This document shows, one piece after another, positions 24,804 to 35,122 of a DNA stretch of 64,000 nt (positions within the stretch are counted from its first letter, which is position 1; the number at the start of each line of letters is the position of its first letter). Under the pieces are notes generated by a model. It was given only the letters and a program-made list of their open reading frames with translations, ran no database searches and was not told the origin of the DNA. Source of the stretch: Nocardioides sp. SYSU D00038 (GTDB lineage: Bacteria > Actinomycetota > Actinomycetes > Propionibacteriales > Nocardioidaceae). The stretch is from positions 1 through 64,000 of the forward strand of contig NZ_JAFFJT010000034.1 of assembly GCF_016924665.1 (NCBI RefSeq). The letters are read 5' to 3'. A program made the translations under genes and the position numbers.

Positions 24804-25178
24804 TCAGGGCTCCAGCGTGGCGGTGCAGGCCTCGCCGTCCTCGGGGGTGGCGGTGGCGGTGATCTCGCCGCCGTCGGCGTCGGCCCGCGCGTCGACGTCG
24901 AGCTCGGCGTCCTCGTCGGTCTGGCGGGTGCCCTCGACCAGCGGCTCGCCGTCCTGCTCGATCGCGACCTGCCAGCTCTCGCCGGGGGCGGCCGACTGCA
25001 CCTCGAAGGTGACCTCGTAGCCGCCGTCCTCGCTCTCGCCTTCCAGCGAGTAGGAGCGGGCGCTGCCGCAGGCGCCGGTGACGGTGTCGCCCTCGTCGTC
25101 GCCGACGGCGATCCAGATGCCGATGCCGACCGCGGCGACGACGACCAGGGCGGCCAGGGCGAGCAGTGCCTTCTTCAT
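24804..25178 (-). CDS. secreted or membrane-anchored acidic hypothetical protein
   Basis: A 124-residue protein. The N-terminal MKK plus a 20-residue hydrophobic helix (ALLALAALVVVAAVGIGIWIAV) acts as a signal anchor. The remainder is very acidic (many Asp and Glu, including EDGGYEV and TDEDAELDVDARADADGG) and contains two Cys near 37 and 118, possibly a disulphide. GGAGG precedes the ATG. No family is recognised. It could be a lipid- or metal-associated surface protein. Confidence 0.6.
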   Translation of the reverse strand: MKKALLALAALVVVAAVGIGIWIAVGDDEGDTVTGACGSARSYSLEGESEDGGYEVTFEVQSAAPGESWQVAIEQDGEPLVEGTRQTDEDAELDVDARADADGGEITATATPEDGEACTATLEP

Positions 25179-25223
25179 GGTTCTCCTCCGTGTCGGGTTG
25201 GTGACACGCAGGACTCTCGTCGC

Positions 25224-25243
25224 GGGGCGCCTAACCGCGCCCC
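25224..25243 (-). terminator. hairpin downstream of nadE
   Basis: Stem GGGGCGC/GCGCCCC (25224-25230 and 25237-25243) with a 6-nt loop, about 55 bp downstream of the nadE stop on the minus strand. No T-run. Confidence 0.4.
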
Positions 25244-25298
25244 ATCCCGGCGCTAAGGCCGGGCAAAGGCCGCGACCGGCAGCGGGTATGACCTGAGG

Positions 25299-27329
<2,031 letters not shown>

Positions 27330-27335
27330 GCCGCG

Positions 27336-27341
27336 AGTGTA
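27336..27341 (-). promoter_or_regulatory. leaderless -10 (TACACT) for nadE
   Basis: TACACT, then 6 nt, then GTG at 27329 on the minus strand. Confidence 0.6.
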
Positions 27342-27409
27342 GGTGTGGCCCCCAGCCCGAGCGACCGGTCACCGCGATGAGTCCGGGGCCCGGCGCCGGT
27401 CTCCACGGC

Positions 27410-27898
27410 ATGACCCTCTCCGGTGCGATCAGTCCCTGCCTGTGGTTCGACCACGAGCTCGAGGAGGCCGCGGAGTTCTACACCGCGATCTTCCCGCGCT
27501 CGTCGATCGGCCACCTGGCGCGCTACACCGACGCGGGCCCGGGTGAGCCCGGGCGGGTGATGGCCGGCGAGTTCACGCTCGACGGGCTCACCTTCCGCGG
27601 CATCAACGGCGGTCCGGCGCACGCCGGGTTCAGCGAGTCGATCTCGTTCTCGGTGCTCTGCCGCGACCAGGCCGAGGTCGACCACTACTGGGAGCGCCTC
27701 TCCGACGGCGGCAGCACGTCGGTCTGCGGCTGGCTCACCGACCGGTTCGGGCTGTCGTGGCAGGTGGTCCCGCAGCGGCTCTACGAGCTGGTCTCCGATC
27801 CCGACCCGGTCCGTGCCACGGCCGCCTCGCAGGCGATGCTCGGCATGACCAGGATCGTGGTCGCCGACCTCGAGGCGGCGGTCGCCGCGGTCTCCTGA
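27410..27898 (+). CDS. VOC-superfamily (PhnB-like) protein
   Basis: A 162-residue protein of the vicinal oxygen chelate fold. CLWFDHELEEAAEFYTAIFPRS near the N-terminus, FRGINGGPAHAGFSESISF and a late WQVVPQRLYELV are typical of PhnB/3-demethylubiquinone-9 methyltransferase-like proteins. These are common, mostly uncharacterised small-molecule binders. The ATG at 27410 is chosen because the family begins just before the CLWFD strand; an upstream ATG (27377) adds 11 low-complexity residues. Neither start has a clear ribosome binding site. Confidence 0.75.
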   Translation: MTLSGAISPCLWFDHELEEAAEFYTAIFPRSSIGHLARYTDAGPGEPGRVMAGEFTLDGLTFRGINGGPAHAGFSESISFSVLCRDQAEVDHYWERLSDGGSTSVCGWLTDRFGLSWQVVPQRLYELVSDPDPVRATAASQAMLGMTRIVVADLEAAVAAVS

Positions 27899-27929
27899 GC
27901 GGTCGGCCCGACGGTGGATCAGCTGGCTG

Positions 27930-28658
27930 TCAGCCGGCCAGGCCGGGCGCGGTCTCGCGCCACCCGTCCAGGTCGCGCAGCCGCAACCCGAGCCACTCCT
28001 CGAGCCCGGCCGCGCCGTCGGCGGTGACGTCGAGCCCGCGGCTGCCCGGGCGCCGGACGACCCACGCGCTGTCGATCATCCGGGTCGCCACCGCGGCGCC
28101 GACCGCACCGGCGAGGTGGGGACGCCGCTCGGTCCAGTCGGTGCACTCGCGCAGCAGCCGCCGCTCCCGGGCGCGCAGCGGCGCCAGGTCGAGGCCCACC
28201 TCGCCGAGCACCTCCTCGGCCCGCTCCCCCAGCGCGGCACCGTCCGCGAGCACGACGGCGCCCCGGGTGACCAGCCCGTCGGTGACCGCGGTGCCGAGCA
28301 CGCCCGCGAGGTGGTCGTAGCAGAGCCGGGCCCGCCGCAGCCGTCGCCGCGACCGCTCGCCGCGCAGCGAGGTCACCGGTGTCTCGGGGGCCACCAGCTG
28401 CATCGCCTCGAGCATCTCGGCGACCTCGACCCCGGCCAGCCGGTAGAGCCGGTGCCGGCCGGAGGTCGTCACCGAGACGAGCCCGCCCTCGAGGAGGCGG
28501 CGCAGGTGGCTGCTGGTCAGCGAGGCCGAGGCCCCGGCGGCGGCCGCCAGCTCGGAGGCGGTGGTCGCGCCGCCGTCGAGCAGGCGCAGCAGCAGGGCCG
28601 CGCGCACCCGGTCGCCCACGAGGGCGCCCAGGCTGGCGAGGTCGGACTCTCCGGTCAC
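27930..28658 (-). CDS. ArsR-family transcriptional regulator
   Basis: A 242-residue regulator. The N-terminal winged helix-turn-helix (about 8-78) contains TTASELAAAAGASASLTSSH and LLEGGLVSVTTSGRHRLYRL. A C-terminal helical domain (about 90-240) without obvious Cys clusters probably senses a non-metal ligand. No metal-binding CxC is present, so it is not the classical ArsR sensor type. The GTG at 28658 has TACCGT 7 nt upstream. It is divergent from an MFS gene, and the perfect palindrome between them (28678-28705) is its likely operator, so it probably represses both. Confidence 0.83.
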   Translation of the reverse strand: MTGESDLASLGALVGDRVRAALLLRLLDGGATTASELAAAAGASASLTSSHLRRLLEGGLVSVTTSGRHRLYRLAGVEVAEMLEAMQLVAPETPVTSLRGERSRRRLRRARLCYDHLAGVLGTAVTDGLVTRGAVVLADGAALGERAEEVLGEVGLDLAPLRARERRLLRECTDWTERRPHLAGAVGAAVATRMIDSAWVVRRPGSRGLDVTADGAAGLEEWLGLRLRDLDGWRETAPGLAG

Positions 28659-28665
28659 GGGTGTG

Positions 28666-28671
28666 ACGGTA
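28666..28671 (-). promoter_or_regulatory. leaderless -10 (TACCGT) for the ArsR-like gene
   Basis: TACCGT, then 7 nt, then GTG at 28658. Mirrors the MFS promoter across the operator. Confidence 0.6.
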
Positions 28672-28677
28672 GTCCCA

Positions 28678-28705
28678 CGACGCTTCAACGGCGGTTGAAG
28701 CGTCG
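28678..28705. promoter_or_regulatory. perfect inverted-repeat operator between ArsR-like and MFS genes
   Basis: Arms CGACGCTTCAAC (28678-28689) and GTTGAAGCGTCG (28694-28705) match perfectly over 12 bp around a 4-bp centre. The centre is about 33 bp from both inferred transcription starts, so a bound dimer would cover both -35 regions. Confidence 0.75.
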
Positions 28706-28711
28706 CCGTCC

Positions 28712-28717
28712 TAGCGT
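28712..28717 (+). promoter_or_regulatory. leaderless -10 (TAGCGT) for the MFS gene
   Basis: TAGCGT, then 6 nt, then ATG at 28724. It is separated from the operator by 6 bp. Confidence 0.65.
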
Positions 28718-28723
28718 GGACCC

Positions 28724-29923
28724 ATGAGGTCGTGGCAGCGGGTGGCCCTGGCGATGTTCGCCGTCGGGTGGGGCGCCAACCAGTTCTCCTCCCTCCTGAT
28801 CGCCTACCGCGACGAGCTCGGCACGTCGACCCAGGTGCGCGCCGTCCTGCTGGGGGTCTACGCCGCCGGGCTGGTGCCTGCGTTGCTGGTGGGCGGGGCG
28901 GCGTCGGACCGCTGGGGCCGGCGGGCCGTCGTGCTGCCGGCGGTGGCGCTCTCGCCGGTCGCGACCCTGCTGCTGGTGGTGGCGCACGAGTCCACCGCCG
29001 GTCTCGCGGTGGGCCGGCTGCTCGCCGGCGCCTGCTCGGGGGTGGTGTTCGGTGCCGCCAGCGCCTGGGTGGCCGACCTGTCCGTCGACGAGGCCCCCGG
29101 CACCGCGGCCCGCCGCGCGGCGATCTGCATGTCCGCCGGCTTCGGGCTCGGCCCGCTGGTGGCCGCGCTCGTCTCCCAGTGGTCGCCGTGGCCGCTGACC
29201 CTGCCCTACCTCCCCCACCTGGTGCTCGGGGTCGTCGCGCTGGTGCTCCTGCTGCCCGCCCCCGGCCCACGACCGCTCGACCCGCCGCGTCGCTCGCTGC
29301 TGCGGGTGCCGGCGGTGACCCGCGGCCGCCGGTTCCTGCTGGTGGTCGCACCCTCGGCACCGTGGGTCTTCGGCTGCGTCACGCTCTCGTTCGCCTACCT
29401 GCCCGGCGAGCTCGGCGGGTCGCAGCGCGGCGCGGTCGCCTTCGCCGGTCTGCTCACCGGGCTGACCCTGGGCTCCGGGGTCGCCGTGCAGTCGCTCGCC
29501 CGCCGCCTCGACGACCGGCGGCCGCTGCTGGCCGGCCAGGCCGGCCTGGTCTGCGCGCTGCTCGGCCTCGCCGCCGGCGTCGGTGCGCTCACCTGGGAGA
29601 CGCGCTGGGCGCTGCTGCTCTCCGCGCCGCTGCTCGGCGCGGCCTACGGCTGCGTGCTGGTCTCGGGGCTGCGCGAGACCGAGCGGCTCTCGGCTCCCGA
29701 CGAGCGCGGGGCGACCGTGGCGGTCTTCTACGCGCTCACCTACGCCGGCTTCGCGGCGCCGTACCTGCTCGGGGTGGTGGGCGGCGGCCGCACCGGCGTG
29801 GTGGTGGCGATGGGCGCCGTCGCGCTGTGCCTGCTGGTGGTCACGCTCGCCGGTCGCCGCGGGCCGGACGGCGTGACCAGCGCCACGGCCGCGGCCCTGC
29901 CCGGTGGCACCACCCGGGCATAG
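28724..29923 (+). CDS. MFS transporter
   Basis: A 399-residue transporter with about 12 membrane helices. Signature loop motifs include GGAASDRWGRRAVV after helix 2 and ARRLDDRRPLLAG in the second half. Its substrate cannot be read from sequence; families like this export drugs or metabolites. The start at ATG 28724 is leaderless. It is the only other gene facing the ArsR-like operator, so its substrate may also be the regulator's ligand (inference). Confidence 0.88.
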   Translation: MRSWQRVALAMFAVGWGANQFSSLLIAYRDELGTSTQVRAVLLGVYAAGLVPALLVGGAASDRWGRRAVVLPAVALSPVATLLLVVAHESTAGLAVGRLLAGACSGVVFGAASAWVADLSVDEAPGTAARRAAICMSAGFGLGPLVAALVSQWSPWPLTLPYLPHLVLGVVALVLLLPAPGPRPLDPPRRSLLRVPAVTRGRRFLLVVAPSAPWVFGCVTLSFAYLPGELGGSQRGAVAFAGLLTGLTLGSGVAVQSLARRLDDRRPLLAGQAGLVCALLGLAAGVGALTWETRWALLLSAPLLGAAYGCVLVSGLRETERLSAPDERGATVAVFYALTYAGFAAPYLLGVVGGGRTGVVVAMGAVALCLLVVTLAGRRGPDGVTSATAAALPGGTTRA

Positions 29924-29982
29924 CCTGATCGTGGTCCGTGGACTCCATCCGGGAGCCGCGAGATGACGAACGGAGCTCGACG

Positions 29983-30858
29983 ATGAGCCAAGGCTCGACC
30001 CCCGAGGAGCACGCGCCCTACGGCACCGGTCCGGCGGCCGCAGGTGCCGGCGGGAGCGCCCCCGTGCGCAAGGTACGCACCCACCACCTCCGCGAGATGA
30101 AGGAGCGGGGCGAGAAGTTCACGATGCTGACGGCCTACGAGCAGTACGCCGCGCAGACCTTCGACGAGGCCGGCATCGACGTCCTGCTGGTGGGCGACAG
30201 CGCCTCCAACAACGTGTTCGGCAACGAGACCTCGTTGCCGGTGACCGTCGACGAGCTGATCCCGCTGACCCGTGCCGTCAGCCGCTCGACCCGTCGTGCG
30301 CTCGTGGTCGGCGACCTGCCGTTCGGCTCCTACCAGGCCTCGCCCGAGCAGGCCTACCTCACCGCTGCCCGCTTCATGAAGGAGGGCGGCGCCCACTGCG
30401 TCAAGCTCGAGGGCGGCGTCGAGATGGTGCCGCAGATCGAGCGGCTCACCCGCGGCGGCATCCCGGTGATGGCCCACATCGGCTTCACCCCGCAGAGCGA
30501 GCACGCCCTCGGCGGCTACCGCGTGCAGGGCCGCGGCGAGACCTCGGCCCGGGTGCTGGCCGACGCCGAGGCGGTGCAGGACGCCGGCGCGTTCGCCGTG
30601 GTCATGGAGATGGTGCCCGGCGACGTCGCCGGCGAGGTGACCCGCAAGCTCGCGATCCCGACGATCGGCATCGGAGCGGGCAACGAGACCGACGGGCAGG
30701 TGCTGGTCTGGCAGGACGCGTTCGGGCTGCGCACCGGCCGGATGGCCAGGTTCGTCAAGCAGTACGCCGACCTGCACGGGGTGCTCCTCGAAGCCGCCCG
30801 GGCCTACGCCGACGACGTGCGCGGCGGCACCTTCCCGGGGCCCGAGCACACCTTCTGA
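29983..30858 (+). CDS. panB: 3-methyl-2-oxobutanoate hydroxymethyltransferase
   Basis: A 291-residue TIM-barrel enzyme of pantothenate (CoA precursor) biosynthesis. It transfers the hydroxymethyl group from methylene-tetrahydrofolate to alpha-ketoisovalerate. Motifs are [31 protein letters not shown] and HCVKLEGG, then [24 protein letters not shown] and [18 protein letters not shown]. The ATG at 29983 has CGGAG about 8 bp upstream; a GTG at 29938 adds 15 residues without family support. It stands alone between the MFS gene and the sugar dehydrogenase-like gene. Confidence 0.93.
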   Translation: MSQGSTPEEHAPYGTGPAAAGAGGSAPVRKVRTHHLREMKERGEKFTMLTAYEQYAAQTFDEAGIDVLLVGDSASNNVFGNETSLPVTVDELIPLTRAVSRSTRRALVVGDLPFGSYQASPEQAYLTAARFMKEGGAHCVKLEGGVEMVPQIERLTRGGIPVMAHIGFTPQSEHALGGYRVQGRGETSARVLADAEAVQDAGAFAVVMEMVPGDVAGEVTRKLAIPTIGIGAGNETDGQVLVWQDAFGLRTGRMARFVKQYADLHGVLLEAARAYADDVRGGTFPGPEHTF

Positions 30859-30928
30859 CCGTCTGCCGCGAATCGATCCACCCGATCGGACGTGGACCGA
30901 CGGGGGCCGCGCGTGGGTACCGTGGCGC

Positions 30929-32083
30929 ATGCGCACCCCCGTCGTCGCCGCCGCCCTCCTCGCCCTGCTCGCGCCGGCCGCCCCGGCCGTCGCCCACGAC
31001 CGGCCCGCCACCCCTACTGCCTCCAGCGCCGATCGGGCCGCGCCCCGGCTCGTGGTGCGCACGGTCGCCCGCGGGCTCGACCATCCCTGGGACGTCCGGC
31101 CGATCGGCAACGGCCGCCTGCTGGTCACCGAGCGGAAGGCCCGGCTCTCGGTGGTCAGGAACGGTCGCTCGCGCACGGTGCGCTTCCCCCGCAGCAGCGT
31201 CTGGGTCTCGGGCGAGACCGGCCTGATGGGGCTCGAGGTCGACCCCGGCTTCGCCCGCAACCGCCGCTTCTACACCTGCCAGGGCGGTTTCGCCGGCGGC
31301 AACCACGACGTCCGGGTGATCGCCTGGCGGCTGAACAGGAAGGCGACCCGGGCGACGTTCAAGCGTCGTCTGGTCGCCGGCATCCCGGCCACCTCGGGCC
31401 GCCACGGCGGCTGTCGTCTGCTGGTGGCCCGCGACGGCTCGCTGCTGGTCGGCACCGGCGACGCCGCCGTCGGCACCAACCCTCGCGACCTCGGCTCGCT
31501 GGGCGGCAAGACCCTGCGCCTGGACCGGTTCACCGGCCGCCCGTGGCCCACGAACCCGTTCATCGGCAGCAGCAACCCGCGGACCCGCTACCTGTTCACC
31601 TACGGCCACCGCAACGTGCAGGGTCTGGCCCAGCGCGCCGACGGCACCCTCTGGTCGGTCGAGCAGGGCAGCGACCGCGACGACGAGGTCAACCTGCTGC
31701 GTCGCGGCGGCGACTACGGCTGGCACCCGGTGCCGGGCTACAACGAGTCGGTGCCGATGACCGACCAGTCGCTGCCCGGCCCCCAGCAGGCCGCCCGGTG
31801 GCGCTCCGGCCCGTCGACGCTCGCCACCTCGGGCGGCACGTTCGTCGCCGGCCGCCAGTGGGGCGCGCTCGACGGCACCCTCGCCGTGGCCGTGCTCAAG
31901 GCGCAGCGGGTGCTGTTCCTGACCTTCGGCCCGCGCGGTGCGCTCAGGAAGGTCCGCACCCCCGCGGCGCTGCGCCAGTACGGCCGGATCCGCCAGGTGA
32001 GCCGGGCCCGCGGCGGCGCGCTGCTGGTCACCACCGACAACGGCGGCGGCCGCGACGTCGTGCTCAAGGTGACGCCGCGCTGA
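30929..32083 (+). CDS. PQQ-dependent sugar dehydrogenase-like beta-propeller
   Basis: A 384-residue secreted protein. Signal peptide of about 22 residues (MRTPVVAAALLALLAPAAPAVA). The rest is the GSDH/YliI-type beta-propeller: GLDHPWDVRPIGNGRLLVTER, GETGLMGLEVDPGF, then GTGDAAVGTNPRDLGSLGGKTLRLD and TYGHRNVQGLAQRADGTLWS. The family oxidises aldose sugars with PQQ and Ca2+ when those ligands are kept, but many actinobacterial members have unknown substrates. TACCGT lies 5 nt before the ATG, close to a leaderless signal. Confidence 0.83.
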   Translation: MRTPVVAAALLALLAPAAPAVAHDRPATPTASSADRAAPRLVVRTVARGLDHPWDVRPIGNGRLLVTERKARLSVVRNGRSRTVRFPRSSVWVSGETGLMGLEVDPGFARNRRFYTCQGGFAGGNHDVRVIAWRLNRKATRATFKRRLVAGIPATSGRHGGCRLLVARDGSLLVGTGDAAVGTNPRDLGSLGGKTLRLDRFTGRPWPTNPFIGSSNPRTRYLFTYGHRNVQGLAQRADGTLWSVEQGSDRDDEVNLLRRGGDYGWHPVPGYNESVPMTDQSLPGPQQAARWRSGPSTLATSGGTFVAGRQWGALDGTLAVAVLKAQRVLFLTFGPRGALRKVRTPAALRQYGRIRQVSRARGGALLVTTDNGGGRDVVLKVTPR

Positions 32084-32105
32084 CGCCGGCGCCGAGCGCA
32101 GCGGG

Positions 32106-32375
32106 TCAGGCCGTCCAGTCGAGGAACAGGCCGCCCAGGGTCACCACGCCGAACCACAGCACCACCGCGATCACCGGGAGCACCACCACCCGGGTCGGGT
32201 GGGGCGTCCACCACGTGCAGGCGAGCACGAAGAGCACCACCCACACGACCATGAGGAGCACCACCGCCCACCACGGCGCGAGCAGGCCGCTGGCGGCGTA
32301 GAGGAAGAACACCGAGGCCATGCCGGCCATGCCGACGAACGGCCACGGCGAGACGGCCCTCGCGTTGCGGGCCAC
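32106..32375 (-). CDS. small integral membrane protein
   Basis: An 89-residue protein with three helices (about 12-32, 33-51 and 60-83: FVGMAGMASVFFLYAASGLL, WWAVVLLMVVWVVLFVLACTWW, VVVLPVIAVVLWFGVVTLGGLF). The GTG start at 32375 lies 5 bp after the stop of the 61-residue gene, so they form an operon. A GAGG occurs upstream. The function is unknown. Convergent with the sugar dehydrogenase-like gene with a 22-bp gap. Confidence 0.65.
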   Translation of the reverse strand: MARNARAVSPWPFVGMAGMASVFFLYAASGLLAPWWAVVLLMVVWVVLFVLACTWWTPHPTRVVVLPVIAVVLWFGVVTLGGLFLDWTA

Positions 32376-32379
32376 CGCC

Positions 32380-32565
32380 TCAGTCCTCGAGGTCCTCGTC
32401 GTTCCAGTTCGGGTCGTGGTCCCAGGCGTCGTTGCGCTCCTCGACCTTCTCCAGCGCCCGGGACGCCTCGGCCTCGGAGGAGTAGGGACCGAGCCGGTCC
32501 TTGTTCGGGCAGCCGTCCTCACCCTCGACGGTCTTGTGCTTGAGGCAGTACCAGAACTCGCTCAT
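32380..32565 (-). CDS. small conserved protein next to map
   Basis: A 61-residue acidic protein. The start is [15 protein letters not shown], the middle [20 protein letters not shown] resembles a SPOR-like repeat helix, and the tail is Asp-rich. It has two Cys. I recall homologues beside methionine aminopeptidase genes, where they are often unnamed. TAGGTT 6 nt before the ATG marks a leaderless transcript. Divergent from map. Confidence 0.75.
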   Translation of the reverse strand: MSEFWYCLKHKTVEGEDGCPNKDRLGPYSSEAEASRALEKVEERNDAWDHDPNWNDEDLED

Positions 32566-32571
32566 GGCGCG

Positions 32572-32577
32572 AACCTA
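32572..32577 (-). promoter_or_regulatory. leaderless -10 (TAGGTT) for the 61-residue protein
   Basis: TAGGTT, then 6 nt, then ATG at 32565. Only 17 bp separate it from the map -10. Confidence 0.65.
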
Positions 32578-32594
32578 CTCCCCGCGGGGCCGCG

Positions 32595-32600
32595 TAGCGT
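32595..32600 (+). promoter_or_regulatory. leaderless -10 (TAGCGT) for map
   Basis: TAGCGT, then 8 nt, then GTG at 32609; the gap is one or two longer than the others. Confidence 0.55.
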
Positions 32601-32608
32601 TGACCTCC

Positions 32609-33469
32609 GTGACCACCGCCGCGCCCTCCGTCCGACCCGGCACGATCTCGCCGCGGCGGCCCGTGCCCGCGACCGTCCCACGGCCCGAGTACGTCGACCG
32701 CCCGGCGCCGGAGCCGTTCACCGGCCGCGAGGTCAAGGACGCCGGGACCATCGAGCGGATGCGCGCCGCTGGCCGGCTCGCGGCCCGGGCGCGCGACCTG
32801 GTGGGCAGCCACGTCGCCCCCGGCGTGACGACCGACAAGCTCGACCGGATCGGCCACGAGTACCTCTGCGACCACGGCGCCTACCCCTCGACGCTGGGCT
32901 ACCGCGGCTTCCCCAAGTCGCTGTGCTCGAGCGTCAACGAGGTGGTCTGCCACGGGATCCCCGACAGCCGGGTGATCGAGGACGGCGACATCGTCAACAT
33001 CGACATCACCGCCTACCTCGACGGCGTGCACGGCGACACCAACGCCACCTTCCTCGCCGGCGACGTCGACGAGGAGTCGCGGCTGCTGGTCGAGCGCACC
33101 CGCGAGGCCCTCGAGCGCGGCATCCGCGCGGTCAAGCCGGGTCGGCGGATCAACGTCATCGGCCGGGTCATCGAGTCCTACGCCAAGCGGTTCGGCTACG
33201 GCGTCGTGCGCGAGTTCACCGGCCACGGCATCGGCACCGTCTTCCACAGCGGGCTCGTCGTCCCCCACTACGACACCGGCGCCTACGACGACCTGATCGA
33301 GGTCGGCATGACCTTCACGATCGAGCCGATGCTCAACCTCGGCACCCACGAGTGGACGATGTGGGACGACGGCTGGACCGTGGTCACCGACGACCTGCGG
33401 CGCAGCGCCCAGTTCGAGCACACGCTGCTGGTCACCCCCGACGGCGCCGAGGTGCTGACCCACCCCTGA
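32609..33469 (+). CDS. map: type I methionine aminopeptidase
   Basis: A 286-residue metalloprotease that removes N-terminal Met from nascent proteins. The first 40 residues form a Pro-rich extension ([22 protein letters not shown]) seen in longer actinobacterial forms. The catalytic domain has [32 protein letters not shown]-type [19 protein letters not shown], and [14 protein letters not shown], which carry the metal ligands (H, D, D, H, E, E). The GTG start is leaderless-like. Divergent from the 61-residue gene. Confidence 0.92.
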   Translation: MTTAAPSVRPGTISPRRPVPATVPRPEYVDRPAPEPFTGREVKDAGTIERMRAAGRLAARARDLVGSHVAPGVTTDKLDRIGHEYLCDHGAYPSTLGYRGFPKSLCSSVNEVVCHGIPDSRVIEDGDIVNIDITAYLDGVHGDTNATFLAGDVDEESRLLVERTREALERGIRAVKPGRRINVIGRVIESYAKRFGYGVVREFTGHGIGTVFHSGLVVPHYDTGAYDDLIEVGMTFTIEPMLNLGTHEWTMWDDGWTVVTDDLRRSAQFEHTLLVTPDGAEVLTHP

Positions 33470-33508
33470 GGGGGAGCCGACCGAAACAATCCGGACACGC
33501 CGCGTGCG

Positions 33509-33514
33509 TAGGGT
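33509..33514 (+). promoter_or_regulatory. leaderless -10 (TAGGGT) for the ATP-grasp gene
   Basis: TAGGGT, then 6 nt, then ATG at 33521. Confidence 0.65.
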
Positions 33515-33520
33515 CTGGCC

Positions 33521-35122
33521 ATGAACATGTTCGAGGGCTACCTCTCCCGGGGCCCGGCGTACGACGAGATGTTCGACGGCACCGACCTTCGCCCGCCGTA
33601 CCAGCGGCTGCGCGCGTCGCTCGAGGGGATGTCGAGCACCGACCTCGTGGGCCGGGTGGAGGCGCTGCAGGCCAGCTACCTCGACCAGGGCGTGACCTTC
33701 GACATCGGCGGCGAGGAGCGGGCCTTCCCGCTCGACATCCTGCCGCGGGTCATCGAGCTCGACACCTGGTCGACGATCGACCGCGGGGTGCAGCAGCGGG
33801 TGCGCGCGCTGGAGGCGTTCCTGGCCGACGTCTACGACACCGGCCAGGTCTTCGACGACGGCGTGGTGCCGCGCTCGGTCGTGACCTCGTCGTCCCACTT
33901 CCACCGGGCCGCCGCCAACGTCCGGCCGCCGAACGGCGTGCGCGTGCACGTGAGCGGCATCGACCTGGTGCGCGACGACGCGGGCGAGTTCCGGGTGCTC
34001 GAGGACAACGTGCGGGTGCCGTCGGGGGTGTCCTACGTGATCACCAACCGCCGGGCGATCTCGGCGGCGCTGCCCGAGACCATCGCCGCCCACCGGATCC
34101 GCCCGGTGGCGTCGTACCCCCAACGGCTGCTGGCCGCGCTGCGCGCCGCCGCGCCGGCCGGCGTCACCGACCCGACCGTCGTCGTGCTCACCCCGGGCGT
34201 CTACAACGGCGCCTACTTCGAGCACGCGCTGCTGGCCCGCACGATGGGCGTCGAGCTGGTCGAGGGCCGCGACCTCGAGTGCCGGCGCGGCCGGGTGATG
34301 ATGCGCACCACCAAGGGCCGCGAGCCGGTGCACGTCATCTACCGCCGCGTCGACGACGACTTCCTCGACCCCGTGCACTTCCGGGCCGACTCCGTGCTCG
34401 GCTGCCCCGGCATGATCGACGCCGCGCGCGCGGGCAACGTGACGCTCGCCAACGCCGTGGGCAACGGCGTCGCCGACGACAAGCTCGTCTACACCTACCT
34501 GCCCGACATCATCCGCTACTACCTCGCCGAGGACCCGGTGATCCGCAACGTCGACACCTGGCGGATGGGCGACGAGAAGTCGCGCGAGGAGGTGCTCGAC
34601 CGCCTCGACGAGCTGGTGCTCAAGCCGGTGGACGGCTCCGGCGGCAAGGGCATCGTGATCGGGCCGGCGGCCAGCCGGGCCGAGCTCGACGAGCTGCGCA
34701 CCAAGGTGCTCGCCGACCCGCGGTCGTGGATCGCCCAGCCCGTCGTGCAGCTCTCGACGGTGCCGACCTTCGTCGACGGCCGGTTGGGGCCGCGCCACGT
34801 CGACCTGCGCCCGTTCGCCGTCAACGACGGCAACCGGGTCTGGGTGCTGCCGGGCGGGCTGACCCGGGTCGCGCTCGCGGAGGGTGAGCTGATCGTCAAC
34901 TCCTCGCGCGGCGGTGGCTCCAAGGACACCTGGGTGCTGGCGGGGGCTCCCCGGGCCGCCACGCCCGAACCGCCGGCCGCTCCCGCTCCCCCGCCGCCGC
35001 CCGCGCCCGAGATGGACGTCGGGCCGGCACTGGCCGAGCTCACCAGCCACCACGACCAGCAGCAACAGCAGCAACAGGGCCGGAGCCGGGCGGCGGGTCC
35101 GGGAGGGGAGGCGTCGTGCTGA
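33521..35122 (+). CDS. circularly permuted ATP-grasp protein (DUF404/DUF407)
   Basis: A 533-residue protein of the circularly permuted ATP-grasp type, related to peptide ligases. Segments in order are GVTFDIGGEERAFPLDILPRVI (near 55), RVHVSGIDLVRDDAGEFRVLEDNVRVPSG (near 145), the ligase-like TPGVYNGAYFEHALLARTMGVELVEGRDLE, and VLKPVDGSGGKGIVIG (near 368). The tail after about 490 is Pro-rich and contains HHDQQQQQQQ. Family members are thought to join amino acids or peptides using ATP. The first gene of a three-gene operon; its end overlaps the alpha-E start by 7 bp. Confidence 0.9.
   Translation: MNMFEGYLSRGPAYDEMFDGTDLRPPYQRLRASLEGMSSTDLVGRVEALQASYLDQGVTFDIGGEERAFPLDILPRVIELDTWSTIDRGVQQRVRALEAFLADVYDTGQVFDDGVVPRSVVTSSSHFHRAAANVRPPNGVRVHVSGIDLVRDDAGEFRVLEDNVRVPSGVSYVITNRRAISAALPETIAAHRIRPVASYPQRLLAALRAAAPAGVTDPTVVVLTPGVYNGAYFEHALLARTMGVELVEGRDLECRRGRVMMRTTKGREPVHVIYRRVDDDFLDPVHFRADSVLGCPGMIDAARAGNVTLANAVGNGVADDKLVYTYLPDIIRYYLAEDPVIRNVDTWRMGDEKSREEVLDRLDELVLKPVDGSGGKGIVIGPAASRAELDELRTKVLADPRSWIAQPVVQLSTVPTFVDGRLGPRHVDLRPFAVNDGNRVWVLPGGLTRVALAEGELIVNSSRGGGSKDTWVLAGAPRAATPEPPAAPAPPPPPAPEMDVGPALAELTSHHDQQQQQQQGRSRAAGPGGEASC

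Noticed and set aside
29740-31260. Minus-strand frame of 506 codons over panB and its neighbours
   Set aside because: Shadow of the plus-strand genes panB and the sugar dehydrogenase; both have clear motifs.
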